This document shows, one piece after another, positions 24,602-34,568 of a DNA stretch of 64,000 nt. Position numbers and translations under genes: made by a program. The number at the start of each line of letters is the position of its first letter. The stretch's first letter is position 1. The DNA comes from an uncultured Bacteroidales bacterium (GTDB taxonomy: Bacteria > Bacteroidota > Bacteroidia > Bacteroidales > P3): NCBI GenBank assembly GCA_900318175.1, contig ONJQ01000008.1, positions 1 to 64,000 on the forward strand. The letters run 5' to 3'. The notes below the pieces were generated by a model. That model was not told where the DNA came from and did no database searches. It saw only the letters and a list, made by a program, of their open reading frames with translations.

Positions 24602-25333
24602 TCACCTATTCCTATGAGAAAGGCAGCGGAACTCCCTTTGGGCCTTCCTCAACAGCCTCATAAAACGCTTGTCGGCATGCAGTCTGGCCAGCGCCGCACT
24701 GGCCGCCAAACGGCCAGCATCCACGTCGCTCTGCCAGTGGTAGCCCGCTATCACGCGGCTTTCGCCATATCGGTAGCCCCGTGCCAAGATGGCATCCGCG
24801 CTGTCAGGGTTCAGTTCCGTCAGTAGCAAGGCCGCACTCCAGCCCTCAATGGTGTGGCCGGAGGGGAAGGAGCCGTTGTTTCGCAGTCCCTCCTCGTCCT
24901 GCGGATAGATGGTCGGCTCGCCGTAGTAGACGTAGGGCCGCGTCCGTCGATAGTGGTCCTTGGGCCGTTTTCCCACCTGGTCCGCCGTAATGAGGCCGAC
25001 ATACAGCATGCGGTAGATGGCGGGGGTGGCCTCCTTAGAGAGCGTCATTCCGAAGGGTTCGCTGAACACACGGCACACATTGTCGATGTTCCAGTCGGCA
25101 TCGGTCACCGCCGCAGCACATCGGGCGGAATCCAGTCGCTGCGCCTTACCCCAGCGGTACTGCGCTTTGTCGTAGGCAAAGGCCTCGGAGAGGGTGTCCG
25201 GCGGTGGCGGAAGAAAGCGTATGGGGTTGGGCATCTGGGCCGGAGTGAGCAGCGGTTGTGGTTCCTGCGCCGCCACCGCCAGTCCGCAGCAAAGGGCGGC
25301 AAAGAGCAATAAGGTTTTTCTCATCGTAGACAT
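24602..25333 (-). CDS. Class A acid phosphatase (PhoN/PAP2 type)
   Basis: 243 aa secreted phosphatase. A signal peptide runs from Met4 (25324), the likelier start, to AVAAQ. The three PAP2 signature parts are intact: KDHYRRTRP, NGSFPSGHT and SRVIAGYHWQSDVDAGR, supplying the conserved Lys-Arg, Ser-Gly-His and the nucleophilic His with its Asp partner. Such enzymes release phosphate from a wide range of organic esters in the periplasm. It is monocistronic. The broken peroxiredoxin gene lies upstream, separated by a terminator. Confidence 0.9.
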   Translation of the reverse strand: MSTMRKTLLLFAALCCGLAVAAQEPQPLLTPAQMPNPIRFLPPPPDTLSEAFAYDKAQYRWGKAQRLDSARCAAAVTDADWNIDNVCRVFSEPFGMTLSKEATPAIYRMLYVGLITADQVGKRPKDHYRRTRPYVYYGEPTIYPQDEEGLRNNGSFPSGHTIEGWSAALLLTELNPDSADAILARGYRYGESRVIAGYHWQSDVDAGRLAASAALARLHADKRFMRLLRKAQREFRCLSHRNR

Positions 25334-25476
25334 TTTTGCCCCAATAACGCAGCAACCATCCTCTTATTGCACCGCCAGCTGCAAAAAAACAATCCCCACA
25401 TATTCCATTCAACCCAATGGCCAACAGCATCACCCCTCTTCCCCTCCCCCACCGACACTCCTCCATTCAGACACTC

Positions 25477-25525
25477 AAAAAAAAGCCGTTCAATATTGAT
25501 TCAATAATGAATGAATATTGAACGG
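25477..25525 (-). terminator. Terminator of the broken bcp gene
   Basis: CCGTTCAATATT (25486-25497) pairs with AATATTGAACGG (25514-25525); on the - strand an eight-T run follows. The loop resembles that of the palindrome at 52722-52768. Confidence 0.8.
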
Positions 25526-25562
25526 GCATTTCAAAAACGTTTAACAGAAACAGATGACGGCT

Positions 25563-26033
25563 TTAGCCCTTTGTAAGGACGGTACGTAATATAAGTATCT
25601 GCGACATGGGGTTCTTGGTATCGACCTTGCCAATGGCATCGACTATGGTGCCCTGCACGTCGATGGCGTAAGTGGTGGGGAGGGTGCCCATCGAGTTCTT
25701 GCCGTAGTTCTTCATCTCTCTCCAGGCCTCGTAGGCTTCGAGGATTAGGTGGTCAGGGTCGGAGATGACGTGGAACGGCAGCTGGTACTTCGCGCGGAAG
25801 TGCTGGTGGCTGGCGGCACTGTCGCGGCTCACGCCCACCACCTCGTAGCCCAGCGCGAGAAAGAGCTCGTAGTTGGACCGCAGGTCACAGGCTTCGGCGG
25901 TGCAGCCGGGAGTACTGTCCTTGAGTTAGAAATAGAGCACGTGCTTCTTCCCTGCGAAGTCGCCCAACATGATGACGTTTCCGTTCTCGTCCGCACCCTC
26001 GAAGTGGGGTGCCTTGATTCCCATTTGTAGCAT
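25563..26033 (-). pseudogene. bcp: Peroxiredoxin (Bcp/PrxQ type) with in-frame stop
   Basis: A 156-codon frame from the ATG at 26033 that reads as a Bcp-type thiol peroxidase (KAPHFEGADENGN, GKKHVLYF, then DSTPGCTAE with the peroxidatic cysteine, VGVSRDSAASHQHF, and GTLPTTYAID near the end). Codon 36 (25928-25926) is TAA, where relatives have Tyr in YFYPKD-like sequence. The stop precedes the catalytic cysteine, so neither half can be active. Reading frame is otherwise intact from start to stop, which points to a single recent substitution or a sequencing error. It keeps a good terminator. Confidence 0.85.
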
Positions 26034-26141
26034 GGTGATGTCGTTTTTTTATTCGGTAATGTCATCGGACTTCGTTTATCGCCTCCTCGATGGGATTAAT
26101 TGCAGACGAAGGCAATAAATGATATATCCATATGAAAAAGT

Positions 26142-26176
26142 AAGGGTGGCTGCATAGCTTGCAGCCACCCTTTTTT
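26142..26176 (-). terminator. Terminator after the cytolysin-like gene
   Basis: AAGGGTGGCTGCA (26142-26154) and TGCAGCCACCCTT (26160-26172) pair perfectly, with A/T runs on both sides, so it can stop transcription in both directions. It follows the stop of the gene at 26198. Confidence 0.85.
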
Positions 26177-26197
26177 AGAGTTACCATAGAGGGATTG

Positions 26198-28417
26198 TTA
26201 CTTAGATTTTATCTCTTTTATGGTCACAGATTTGGCGACATCACCCTTCAGATATACCTCCATCTCGCCCGTTTCAATCTCACCATGACTGAGTATCCTT
26301 GAATCGTCAGTTGTCCACCTCGACACTTTCGAGGCTCTTGATTTGACCCTCATAGTCGGGTTTCTGTAAATGTACTCTCCAACATTTAAGTCACCGTAAA
26401 TATGGGTCGCACTCTTGTTGCATGTGTAGTACCAGGGGTCTTGAATCTTATCAGGGGTGTTTACATTAATAGTCTTGAAAATAACAGGTCTTCCATTCAC
26501 AACACGGAAGCATTGGACATCAAGATACACTCTGACATCACCGCCACCAGGTCCTCCAACCCTTACGGGGGAAACATTGACGTATGCCGACAATTTTCTC
26601 GGACATCTAACATATCCAATCTCGTACTGCTTGCCATTAAAGAGCGGCTTAATAACTTTACCCAGCGTGGTACCAGTCACCAATTGTATAGTATATTTGG
26701 TAACCACGCCCTGGTTGTTGCGACCGAACTGCATGTTGTTGGCCATGGCTTGCTCTATTTCTCTCTGGGTCTTCATTCCTTGCAGAACACTTTTGGTTAG
26801 GCCTATGCCGCCAAGGTTGAAGATGTCAGAGTTTTGATATGATTTTAATGCGGAATAGTCCTCGCTGGCATCCACATCTGTTCCATAGCCCGTCACCTTC
26901 TGACTGGAACTAACCTTTACCGCCTTGGTAGAATACTCACGCAGATAGCTGAACGTACGTCCGTATGTCACAGAGGTGACAATGGCAAGGGCTTTGCCGT
27001 TCATCGCTTTCCTCAATTGTTCAGGGGTAACGCTCTTGTCAAACAGTGTTGAGGGGTCTTCCTTCCAAGTGTCTTTCAGTTTGACAGTGAAGTAGTCCTG
27101 TTCCAAAGTTGTGGCGTGCACGAAGGTCTGTTCAGAAGTGTTCGTCTTGGCCTTAACCTTTACATTGACACCGGCAAATGAACTGTCGACCTTAAGATCC
27201 AGCATCAGACTTTCTTGGCTGGAGTGTATGCGGGTTCTCGGTGCCTGCATGCCCGGAGCCTCATATCTGCTGTCTTTCAACAAGGTTTCCATAATTCTGT
27301 TGACCGCTTTAGTGACTCCCTCGTTGTTTGCCTCAACATCATTTTGGGTGGTGGTGCTGCCTGCAAGGAAATCACCGAATATGCAAATCTTATTTCTTTT
27401 AACGCTGGCGAGCGGAGTGGGAGAACCCGTGGTGAGGTCTGTATCAACCAACAATATGGCACCGGGATAGATGTTTTGATATCCACTGCCGCGGACATAG
27501 ATTTCCTTATTGGTAATAGTGTTCTCCTTCTTGGTCAAGAGGAATGCGGCATCCCTATCGGGCTGGCTCTCAATGGCATCAGGATAGAGGGTCTTGTCGT
27601 TATAAAGGTCGTTGTTGATCAATGCCGTCTGGCTGTATGGTACACTGGCAAGCAAGTCTCTGATGGCTTTGGAGTTGTCGACAGTCCCAGTGCTGCCACC
27701 ACCGCCACCTCCAATGTTATTATTGGACGTAGTAGCATACAAGGGGGAATAGGCTGAGTAATTCATCCCATCGTATACATAGACCCTCACTCTGTAGCTT
27801 CTGCCTGGATAGAGACCTGTGATTGTATAGGAATTGAGTTGTGTTGTAATCTTGGGCAGTCCTATTCCAGGTCGTACAAACCTTCTTTTACTACTTATAT
27901 CAGGTAAAAGAGAACTCTGTTTGGTGTTCGAATTGGCGTAATCGGGTCCCGGAGTCCACTGGACCAAATATTTCAAATCTTTTCGGGCCGTTTCCTTGTC
28001 AGTGGCGCTCTGCCACGTAATGGTCATACTTGTGTTTCCAATCTTGGAAATGGAAACGATTTTGTTGGGAACAACAGGAGGATTGTTAGGCAGTTCCTTT
28101 GCCAAAGTGGTAATGGTAGTAATTGCGTACATACTTTCAGCTCCCTGCGAGTCGTGCACATAGACTATAACGTCATACTTGGTGCCGGGTTGCAGCCCTT
28201 TGATGGTGTAGGAATCATTGTTGGCTATCCATTCGCCCATCTTGCGCACCTTGTTGTCCCATACGTATGGTGAGACACACCATGTGACGCAGTATTCTAG
28301 TTTTTCTGCTGGTGTCTCCTTGTCGGTAGCCTTTTGCCACTTTAAGGAGATGGTTGTCGCCGTCCTGCTTACAACGGTGAGCGCACCATTTGAAATAATC
28401 GGGTGAGTGTTTGACAT
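26198..28417 (-). CDS. Cholesterol-dependent-cytolysin-like protein with fibronectin type III domains
   Basis: 739 aa from the ATG at 28417. Residues ~1-105 and ~112-225 are two fibronectin III repeats (each with TISLKW/TITWQ, SYTIKGLQPGTKYDV or SYTITGLYPGRSYRV). A Gly-rich linker near 235-242 leads to a thiol-activated-cytolysin core: FTVKL, FDKSVTPEQL near 457, then VTSVTYGRTFSYL, blocks aligning with the FDKSVTxxxL and VxxVxYGR segments of pneumolysin-type toxins. The Trp-rich undecapeptide is absent; the equivalent place near 696 reads SRASKVSRW. No Sec signal peptide is evident. Cytolysins form large ring pores in membranes; pore formation here is inference. It is monocistronic with a long leader. 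Confidence 0.75.
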   Translation of the reverse strand: MSNTHPIISNGALTVVSRTATTISLKWQKATDKETPAEKLEYCVTWCVSPYVWDNKVRKMGEWIANNDSYTIKGLQPGTKYDVIVYVHDSQGAESMYAITTITTLAKELPNNPPVVPNKIVSISKIGNTSMTITWQSATDKETARKDLKYLVQWTPGPDYANSNTKQSSLLPDISSKRRFVRPGIGLPKITTQLNSYTITGLYPGRSYRVRVYVYDGMNYSAYSPLYATTSNNNIGGGGGGSTGTVDNSKAIRDLLASVPYSQTALINNDLYNDKTLYPDAIESQPDRDAAFLLTKKENTITNKEIYVRGSGYQNIYPGAILLVDTDLTTGSPTPLASVKRNKICIFGDFLAGSTTTQNDVEANNEGVTKAVNRIMETLLKDSRYEAPGMQAPRTRIHSSQESLMLDLKVDSSFAGVNVKVKAKTNTSEQTFVHATTLEQDYFTVKLKDTWKEDPSTLFDKSVTPEQLRKAMNGKALAIVTSVTYGRTFSYLREYSTKAVKVSSSQKVTGYGTDVDASEDYSALKSYQNSDIFNLGGIGLTKSVLQGMKTQREIEQAMANNMQFGRNNQGVVTKYTIQLVTGTTLGKVIKPLFNGKQYEIGYVRCPRKLSAYVNVSPVRVGGPGGGDVRVYLDVQCFRVVNGRPVIFKTINVNTPDKIQDPWYYTCNKSATHIYGDLNVGEYIYRNPTMRVKSRASKVSRWTTDDSRILSHGEIETGEMEVYLKGDVAKSVTIKEIKSK

Positions 28418-28750
28418 AGTAATATGCAATTAACCTTATACTATTGCGAGGTTTTACAAGTTTTTTGCCCCAAGTCCCCAATGGGCGGCATATACAGTAA
28501 AGAAAGGCATGAGACTTATGTGCGCTCATATCGTTTTCTTTGAGGTATCGCCAAACACCTTTCACGGAACGATTCAGAAGGGAATATATCTCACGCCTGA
28601 AGATATGCCATCGGCACAAATGCCAAAGCATACTCAACAAGTGAAGCATATATGCTCAATTCCTCCGTGAATTATTTTGCGAAATTTCAAAGAAAGGATT
28701 TTCGCAATGCTTTTCTTGCTTACCGCTTACTTTACTCGCGTATGCGGTTG

Positions 28751-28758
28751 CAAAGATA
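28751..28758 (-). promoter_or_regulatory. -7 box upstream of the cytolysin-like gene
   Basis: Reads TATCTTTG on the - strand. It would give a leader of more than 300 bases before the ATG at 28417; no gene is recognised in that leader. Confidence 0.45.
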
Positions 28759-29073
28759 CGAATATTTTACAACATATTTTAAAAAAAAATCAAAAATTTT
28801 TTATACTCTTTTTATTTGCCTCATAATAAAAACCATGCCTACACTACTAAACATATTCGGACAGAGGTTTTTATTCTTGAATGCCGTCGATGAAGATAAG
28901 ATATCCATATATTAGACAATTGGGAGCATCCTCTTTTATCAACTATCGGTATTAAGGCTTGCAATGCACACACTGGAGCATACTTTTTCCCTCGGGATTG
29001 GAGAAAAAAGTCCTCTAATAACTGTTTCCTTGGGGACATTCCTGCCCCTCTTACTATATTCAAACTACTGCCG
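28759..29073. other. Intergenic region, no gene seen
   Basis: 315 bases. AT-rich at the left; the right half has an open + strand stretch without a start codon. No promoter or terminator recognised apart from the box at 28751. Confidence 0.4.
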
Positions 29074-29910
29074 CTACAGATAGCGTTTCGGCTCTTCGCC
29101 TTCGACACAGGCGTAGAGTTCGATATATTCCTTGGCGGGGCTGGAGTTGATTTTGGGCAGCAAGACCTCCTCTATCTGGAAGAGCCCCACCTCTGCCGAC
29201 ATCTGGACAATAATCTGGATGGGGCGTTCCTTGCCTTTCTGAATCAGCACACGGTCGATAGAGTTGGCAGAATACTTGTGTATGTCGCCCATCTTGGGGG
29301 TAGAGTGAATCACGATGGGCACACGGGCGCGGCCCTTGGTCATGTCGCAGCCATCAGCAATGAGGACGATACCCGCCTCAATGGAATGGACCTTACGGGT
29401 GCCCATATGGCCGAGGATACCCTCCATGGCGGTGGAACGGATGACAACACGTCGCATTAAATCGCGCTCGTTAGGCAAGTTCTTCTGCAGGATGCCGTCT
29501 ATGATGTTATAGGCAAGAATGCCAGAGTAGAGTTCATGATCTTGGCGACTGATTGTCATGCCAAAGTCGTGACAGAACGAGGCAAGGGCAACGGCAGTGA
29601 CGCTGTCGTCAAATGTGCCTACCTGCTCTGTCTGGAGTGTGGTAGGGATTCCGGCAGTGTACAGCAGTTTGAGCATTCGCAAGGCGTTATGGCAAACCGT
29701 ACGCATGTGCACGGGGCCGTGATCGTTATAGCCCAACCGGGTGATGGAGACCTTGTTGGCATAGTCCTGCACGGCTTGTATTTCTTTGTTGTTGATGAGG
29801 TCGTGGATGACGTGCAGCGGCAGGTTGTCCTCCTCTGGGGTGATGTCAATAAGCTCCTGCGTCAGACGCATTAACCACTGCTCGACAGTTATTTCTTTTG
29901 GTGATTTCAT
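29074..29910 (-). CDS. HD-domain phosphohydrolase-like protein
   Basis: 278 aa from the ATG at 29910. Metal-binding residues of the HD superfamily are visible: HGPVHMRTVCHNA (about 65-77), the FCHDFGM doublet near 112-118 and further histidines in RQDHELYS. The second half (GHMGTRKVHSIEAGIVLIADGCDMTKGRARVPI; key blocks HSIEAG and ADGCDMTKGRAR) suits the class that acts on nucleotides or related phosphates. Cytoplasmic. A TATTTTTG box (29922-29915) ends only four bases from the ATG, so the message may be leaderless, or translation may start at Met14 (29871). Confidence 0.75.
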   Translation of the reverse strand: MKSPKEITVEQWLMRLTQELIDITPEEDNLPLHVIHDLINNKEIQAVQDYANKVSITRLGYNDHGPVHMRTVCHNALRMLKLLYTAGIPTTLQTEQVGTFDDSVTAVALASFCHDFGMTISRQDHELYSGILAYNIIDGILQKNLPNERDLMRRVVIRSTAMEGILGHMGTRKVHSIEAGIVLIADGCDMTKGRARVPIVIHSTPKMGDIHKYSANSIDRVLIQKGKERPIQIIVQMSAEVGLFQIEEVLLPKINSSPAKEYIELYACVEGEEPKRYL

Positions 29911-29914
29911 AGTG

Positions 29915-29922
29915 CAAAAATA
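29915..29922 (-). promoter_or_regulatory. -7 box abutting the HD gene start
   Basis: Reads TATTTTTG on the - strand and ends four bases before the ATG at 29910. A TTG lies 22 bases upstream, slightly long. Confidence 0.5.
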
Positions 29923-30040
29923 CACAAATATTATCACATTGCGACAAAAAAACCGAAAGAAAGACATTCTCATATTAGCATTAATCAAAATAAAGCATCA
30001 CAACCATGTCGCAACCAGCCAAGAATAGCAAGCTGCAAAA

Positions 30041-30075
30041 AAAAAAGAGAGTACCCGTTTGGATACTCTCTTTTT
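30041..30075 (-). terminator. Terminator-like hairpin beside the groEL-end copy
   Basis: GAGAGTA (30047-30053) pairs with TACTCTC (30064-30070), extended by A and T runs. It stands in the same position relative to the groEL-derived repeat as the real groEL terminator does at 32466-32492, with changed arms. Confidence 0.65.
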
Positions 30076-30116
30076 GATTATTGCTCTCCGCGAGCACACG
30101 GTTAGTACATTCCGCC
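30076..30116 (-). repeat. Direct repeat, copy of the groEL 3' end
   Basis: About 39 of 42 positions match 32495-32536, which is the last codons, stop and 3' UTR of groEL. GGCGGAATGTACTAA, the last four codons plus stop, is kept (- strand). The homology fades beyond 30116. This marks one edge of the HigBA/unknown-gene module. Confidence 0.75.
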
Positions 30117-30270
30117 TATTTAACCCTTGCCGGGATTGCACCCACTTCTGTCTCGGAAGACACCCGATGACGAAAACGGTGAATAATTTCCTCGTCAAGT
30201 TCGGCGACCCAAAATCATTCTCACATCCTTGACAATAGCCCCAGAAAATTACATAATAATATAAAATAAT

Positions 30271-30301
30271 TTTGCCAAATCTAATTTAATTCGTATCTTT
30301 G
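30271..30301 (+). promoter_or_regulatory. Promoter of higBA
   Basis: TTTG at 30271-30274, exactly 19 bases, then TATCTTTG at 30294-30301; ATG at 30327. A textbook Bacteroidota promoter. Confidence 0.85.
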
Positions 30302-30326
30302 CATTGTCAAGATAAGTATTAATAGG

Positions 30327-30623
30327 ATGAGAATTGTTTCAAAAAAGACGATAAGTCAATACGTTGTAAACAACCCACAGGCAATGAGGCCTCTTGATGA
30401 CTGGTATAATAAGACAAAAGAAGCCGACTGGCACAATTTCGCCGACATACGCCGCACTTTCGCTACAGTGTCACAAGTGGGGAACGACCGCTATGTGTTT
30501 AACATAAAGGGCAACGACTACCGCTTGGTGGTAATCATACTCTTCACACCACATACGGTCTACATCCGCTTTATCGGGACACACGAAGAATATGACAAAA
30601 TAAAAGACATTCAAAACATTTGA
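30327..30623 (+). CDS. higB: HigB-type mRNA interferase toxin
   Basis: 98 aa, RelE-superfamily HigB toxin: DWYNKTKEADWHNFADIRR near 25-43 (key block ADWHNFADIR), FNIKGNDYRLVV near 58-69 and a final IRFIGTHEEYDKI block, which carries the basic and His residues used for ribosome-dependent mRNA cleavage. The toxin precedes its antitoxin, as usual for hig loci, with three bases between them. The strong promoter lies 26 bases upstream and is presumably repressed by HigA. The pair sits in a module flanked by groEL-end direct repeats. Confidence 0.88.
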   Translation: MRIVSKKTISQYVVNNPQAMRPLDDWYNKTKEADWHNFADIRRTFATVSQVGNDRYVFNIKGNDYRLVVIILFTPHTVYIRFIGTHEEYDKIKDIQNI

Positions 30624-30626
30624 GAT

Positions 30627-30998
30627 ATGGCACATATTAAGAACGAAGCAGCCTACGAGGCCGCAATGGCAAGAATAGAAGAACTTCTGAAAGTGGTGTC
30701 GGACGATATGCCGTTGACCGACCCGCGCATGGCCGAACTGGATATGCTTTCTGAACTTGTGGAAGAATACGAAGACCTCAACTATCCGTTCCCTCCGCCA
30801 GAGATGATGCTTACCGAGGCAATCAAAGAGAGCCTTCACAAAAAGAAAATGACCCAACGCGAAGCTGCCGCCCTGCTGGGCATATCGGCACCGCATTTCA
30901 GCGAAATTGTGCGCGGCAAGACAGAACCATCCCTGCCATTAGCACGTAACATCAGCCGTAAGCTCGACATTCCTGCCGAGATTGTACTGGGTGTGTAA
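30627..30998 (+). CDS. higA: HigA-type antitoxin
   Basis: 123 aa. An acidic N-terminal region (~1-70) is followed by an XRE helix-turn-helix (MTQREAAALLGISAPHFSEI near 76-95 and RGKTEPSLPLARNISRKL; key blocks REAAALLG and ISAPHFSEIVRG). Neutralises HigB and represses the shared promoter. It starts three bases after higB. Length and layout agree with Bacteroidota HigA. There are no visible changes that would break the pair, so it should be functional. Confidence 0.88.
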   Translation: MAHIKNEAAYEAAMARIEELLKVVSDDMPLTDPRMAELDMLSELVEEYEDLNYPFPPPEMMLTEAIKESLHKKKMTQREAAALLGISAPHFSEIVRGKTEPSLPLARNISRKLDIPAEIVLGV

Positions 30999-31148
30999 CA
31001 GCTGTCAGCAATCTATTTACAATACCGTCAACGCCCTCGATTGTAAGCTCGGTGATGCCGTCCTTGAACACTTGTTAGTGCCACTCTGAGGGAGCGACAG
31101 AACCATCCATTCTATTCATCACATTTATTTAATAAAAAGAAGATTTTC

Positions 31149-32390
31149 ATGGAATTGTATGCAATAGTAAAAAAAGAGGACAGCGAAAAGCTTTACCTCT
31201 ATAAAGAAACAATCACGCCCACCGATGAATATTGCAAAAAAGCATGCACCAAACAAATAGGGACAAAGGAGATACTGCTCAATATGTATTGTTGGGGAGA
31301 TTTATCCAGCAGATACTCTAATTATCTTCCGAATGCATCTGACGAAGAAGAGAAAGACCCACTGGTAGAAAATAGGAAAATGGCTTATGCAATGTGGAAA
31401 CAATCTGCCGAGTTGTATGAAAAAAAGAAGGTTATTGCATTATCACACCGCAGAGGCGGGTGGCACTGTGATAGTTGGGATTTTGGACAAAATGTCACCT
31501 TCTCTATTAGAACAAACTTTGGATTTGGGAGTGCAAGCTATTTTGACGTTGTATACAAATATAAAAATCTACAGTTAACCAGTTTCTCCCATTTCGTGAA
31601 GTATAAAAATTCAACATACGCTTCCGTAATGAGATGCACGATTTCCTATGGCGTAATATACGAGAACTGGGAAGTGATGATGAACAATTGTATCGCATTT
31701 TACAATTCATTAGTAGAACATGATGTTTCGTTTATTTTCGATTGGGTAAATGACCAATTGTACACTTTGATAAATGGATTGAGATCATTTGTTAAAGATG
31801 ATTCTTATAATTTCGAGACAGTATTTCGTGGGGTGAGCAAAAAAACAAGAATAACTGGGGATGACTATTGGATAGTCCGAGCTGACAAGATGACGCAAAG
31901 TCTTGAATTTATTAAGAACCTAAAAGAGCTCCCAATTGAAACTGATGGAATAAAGATAGGAACTGAAATTGTAAACCTTTGCAAAGAGTTTCTCCCTCAT
32001 TTGAATGATAAAATCAATCAAACCATTACACTGGAATCGTTTCTAAAAGAACGTCTCGAAAGAATGAAAAAAGACTTTTCGGAACTGTTGAGAGAAGAGC
32101 AATCATTCTACCATTATCGCCGAGTTGGAATTGCTCGATGTATTGGAAAAACAATTAACCGAATTGATACAGTTGTACTTGTAGGCACATTATACTACCG
32201 GTATAATCGCTTGGGAAAAATGAATAGTCGTAGAAAAAAACAAAAAAAAACGTGGAATTCCAAAGTAACGGCATCTGTGGACCAACTGTATTATGTACAC
32301 AAAGAACTGGAGAAAGCACAGAACTTACTGGTATCTTTACAAAAGAACCACTCACAAATAATAGAACAGCTAAAAAAAATAGATAATTGA
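31149..32390 (+). CDS. Unknown protein inside the groEL-end-flanked module
   Basis: 413 aa, family not recognised. No signal peptide or clear membrane helix. The N-terminal half is rich in aromatic residues (HRRGGWHCDSWDFGQNV, then FSIRTNFGFGS) and looks like a beta-rich domain; residues ~280-315 and the last ~50 residues are charged coiled coil (KELEKAQNLLVSL, IIEQLKKI). The gene is clearly more AT-rich than groEL or ftcD, consistent with transfer. It follows higBA by 150 bases and ends 132 bases before groEL, convergent with it. Possible roles in defence or in the element's maintenance are guesses. Confidence 0.6.
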   Translation: MELYAIVKKEDSEKLYLYKETITPTDEYCKKACTKQIGTKEILLNMYCWGDLSSRYSNYLPNASDEEEKDPLVENRKMAYAMWKQSAELYEKKKVIALSHRRGGWHCDSWDFGQNVTFSIRTNFGFGSASYFDVVYKYKNLQLTSFSHFVKYKNSTYASVMRCTISYGVIYENWEVMMNNCIAFYNSLVEHDVSFIFDWVNDQLYTLINGLRSFVKDDSYNFETVFRGVSKKTRITGDDYWIVRADKMTQSLEFIKNLKELPIETDGIKIGTEIVNLCKEFLPHLNDKINQTITLESFLKERLERMKKDFSELLREEQSFYHYRRVGIARCIGKTINRIDTVVLVGTLYYRYNRLGKMNSRRKKQKKTWNSKVTASVDQLYYVHKELEKAQNLLVSLQKNHSQIIEQLKKIDN

Positions 32391-32465
32391 TTTTTATATT
32401 AATCGCCCATACCTGTGAGGAGTTTATCTCCCTACTTGTGACTCATTATTAAAAAACAAAAAAAC

Positions 32466-32492
32466 GAAAGGGTGCCCGAGGGACACCCTTTC
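32466..32492 (-). terminator. groESL terminator
   Basis: GAAAGGGTG (32466-32474) and CACCCTTTC (32484-32492) form a strong stem; on the - strand GTTTTTTTG follows. It is 30 bases past the groEL stop. Confidence 0.85.
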
Positions 32493-32494
32493 TT

Positions 32495-34201
<1,707 letters not shown>

Positions 34202-34225
34202 TCAGTTTATTCCGAATTATCTTAC

Positions 34226-34495
34226 TTAAATAATAGCGTACACGTCGCTTTCTTTCATAATCATGTACTTCACACCGTCAATCTCGACTTCGGTGCCACT
34301 GTACTTGCCATACAGCACATGGTCGCCCACCTTCAAGGTCATCTCGTGGTCCTTAGTGCCTTTGCCAACGGCAATCACTTTGCCTCTCTGGGGTTTCTCT
34401 TTTGCGGTGTCAGGGATAATGATTCCCGAAGCGGTCTTTTGTTCGGCCTCAGCGGGCTGAATCAGAACACGGTCTGCTAATGGTTGAATGTTCAT
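34226..34495 (-). CDS. groS: 10 kDa co-chaperonin GroES
   Basis: 89 aa, full length: [14 protein letters not shown] at the start, the mobile loop [15 protein letters not shown] near 21-35 and [15 protein letters not shown]. Caps GroEL. First gene of the operon. Upstream, instead of a TAnnTTTG box, a sigma-54-like -24/-12 element lies at 34585-34569. Confidence 0.97.
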   Translation of the reverse strand: MNIQPLADRVLIQPAEAEQKTASGIIIPDTAKEKPQRGKVIAVGKGTKDHEMTLKVGDHVLYGKYSGTEVEIDGVKYMIMKESDVYAII

Positions 34496-34568
34496 AGTTC
34501 TATAATTTTTTTTGTTTATTAATCGTTGTTTGTTTTATATGTTTTTTGCATCATTGCATCTATCACCT

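Noticed and set aside
28920-29073. Open + strand stretch that might encode a peptide fragment
   Set aside because: It has no start codon, a stop shortly upstream, and no family likeness; it runs into the antisense strand of the HD gene.
30132-30198. Possible further groEL homology beyond the 30076-30116 repeat
   Set aside because: Beyond CCGCC the sequence no longer follows groEL codons; only scattered GGGATTG-like similarity remains.
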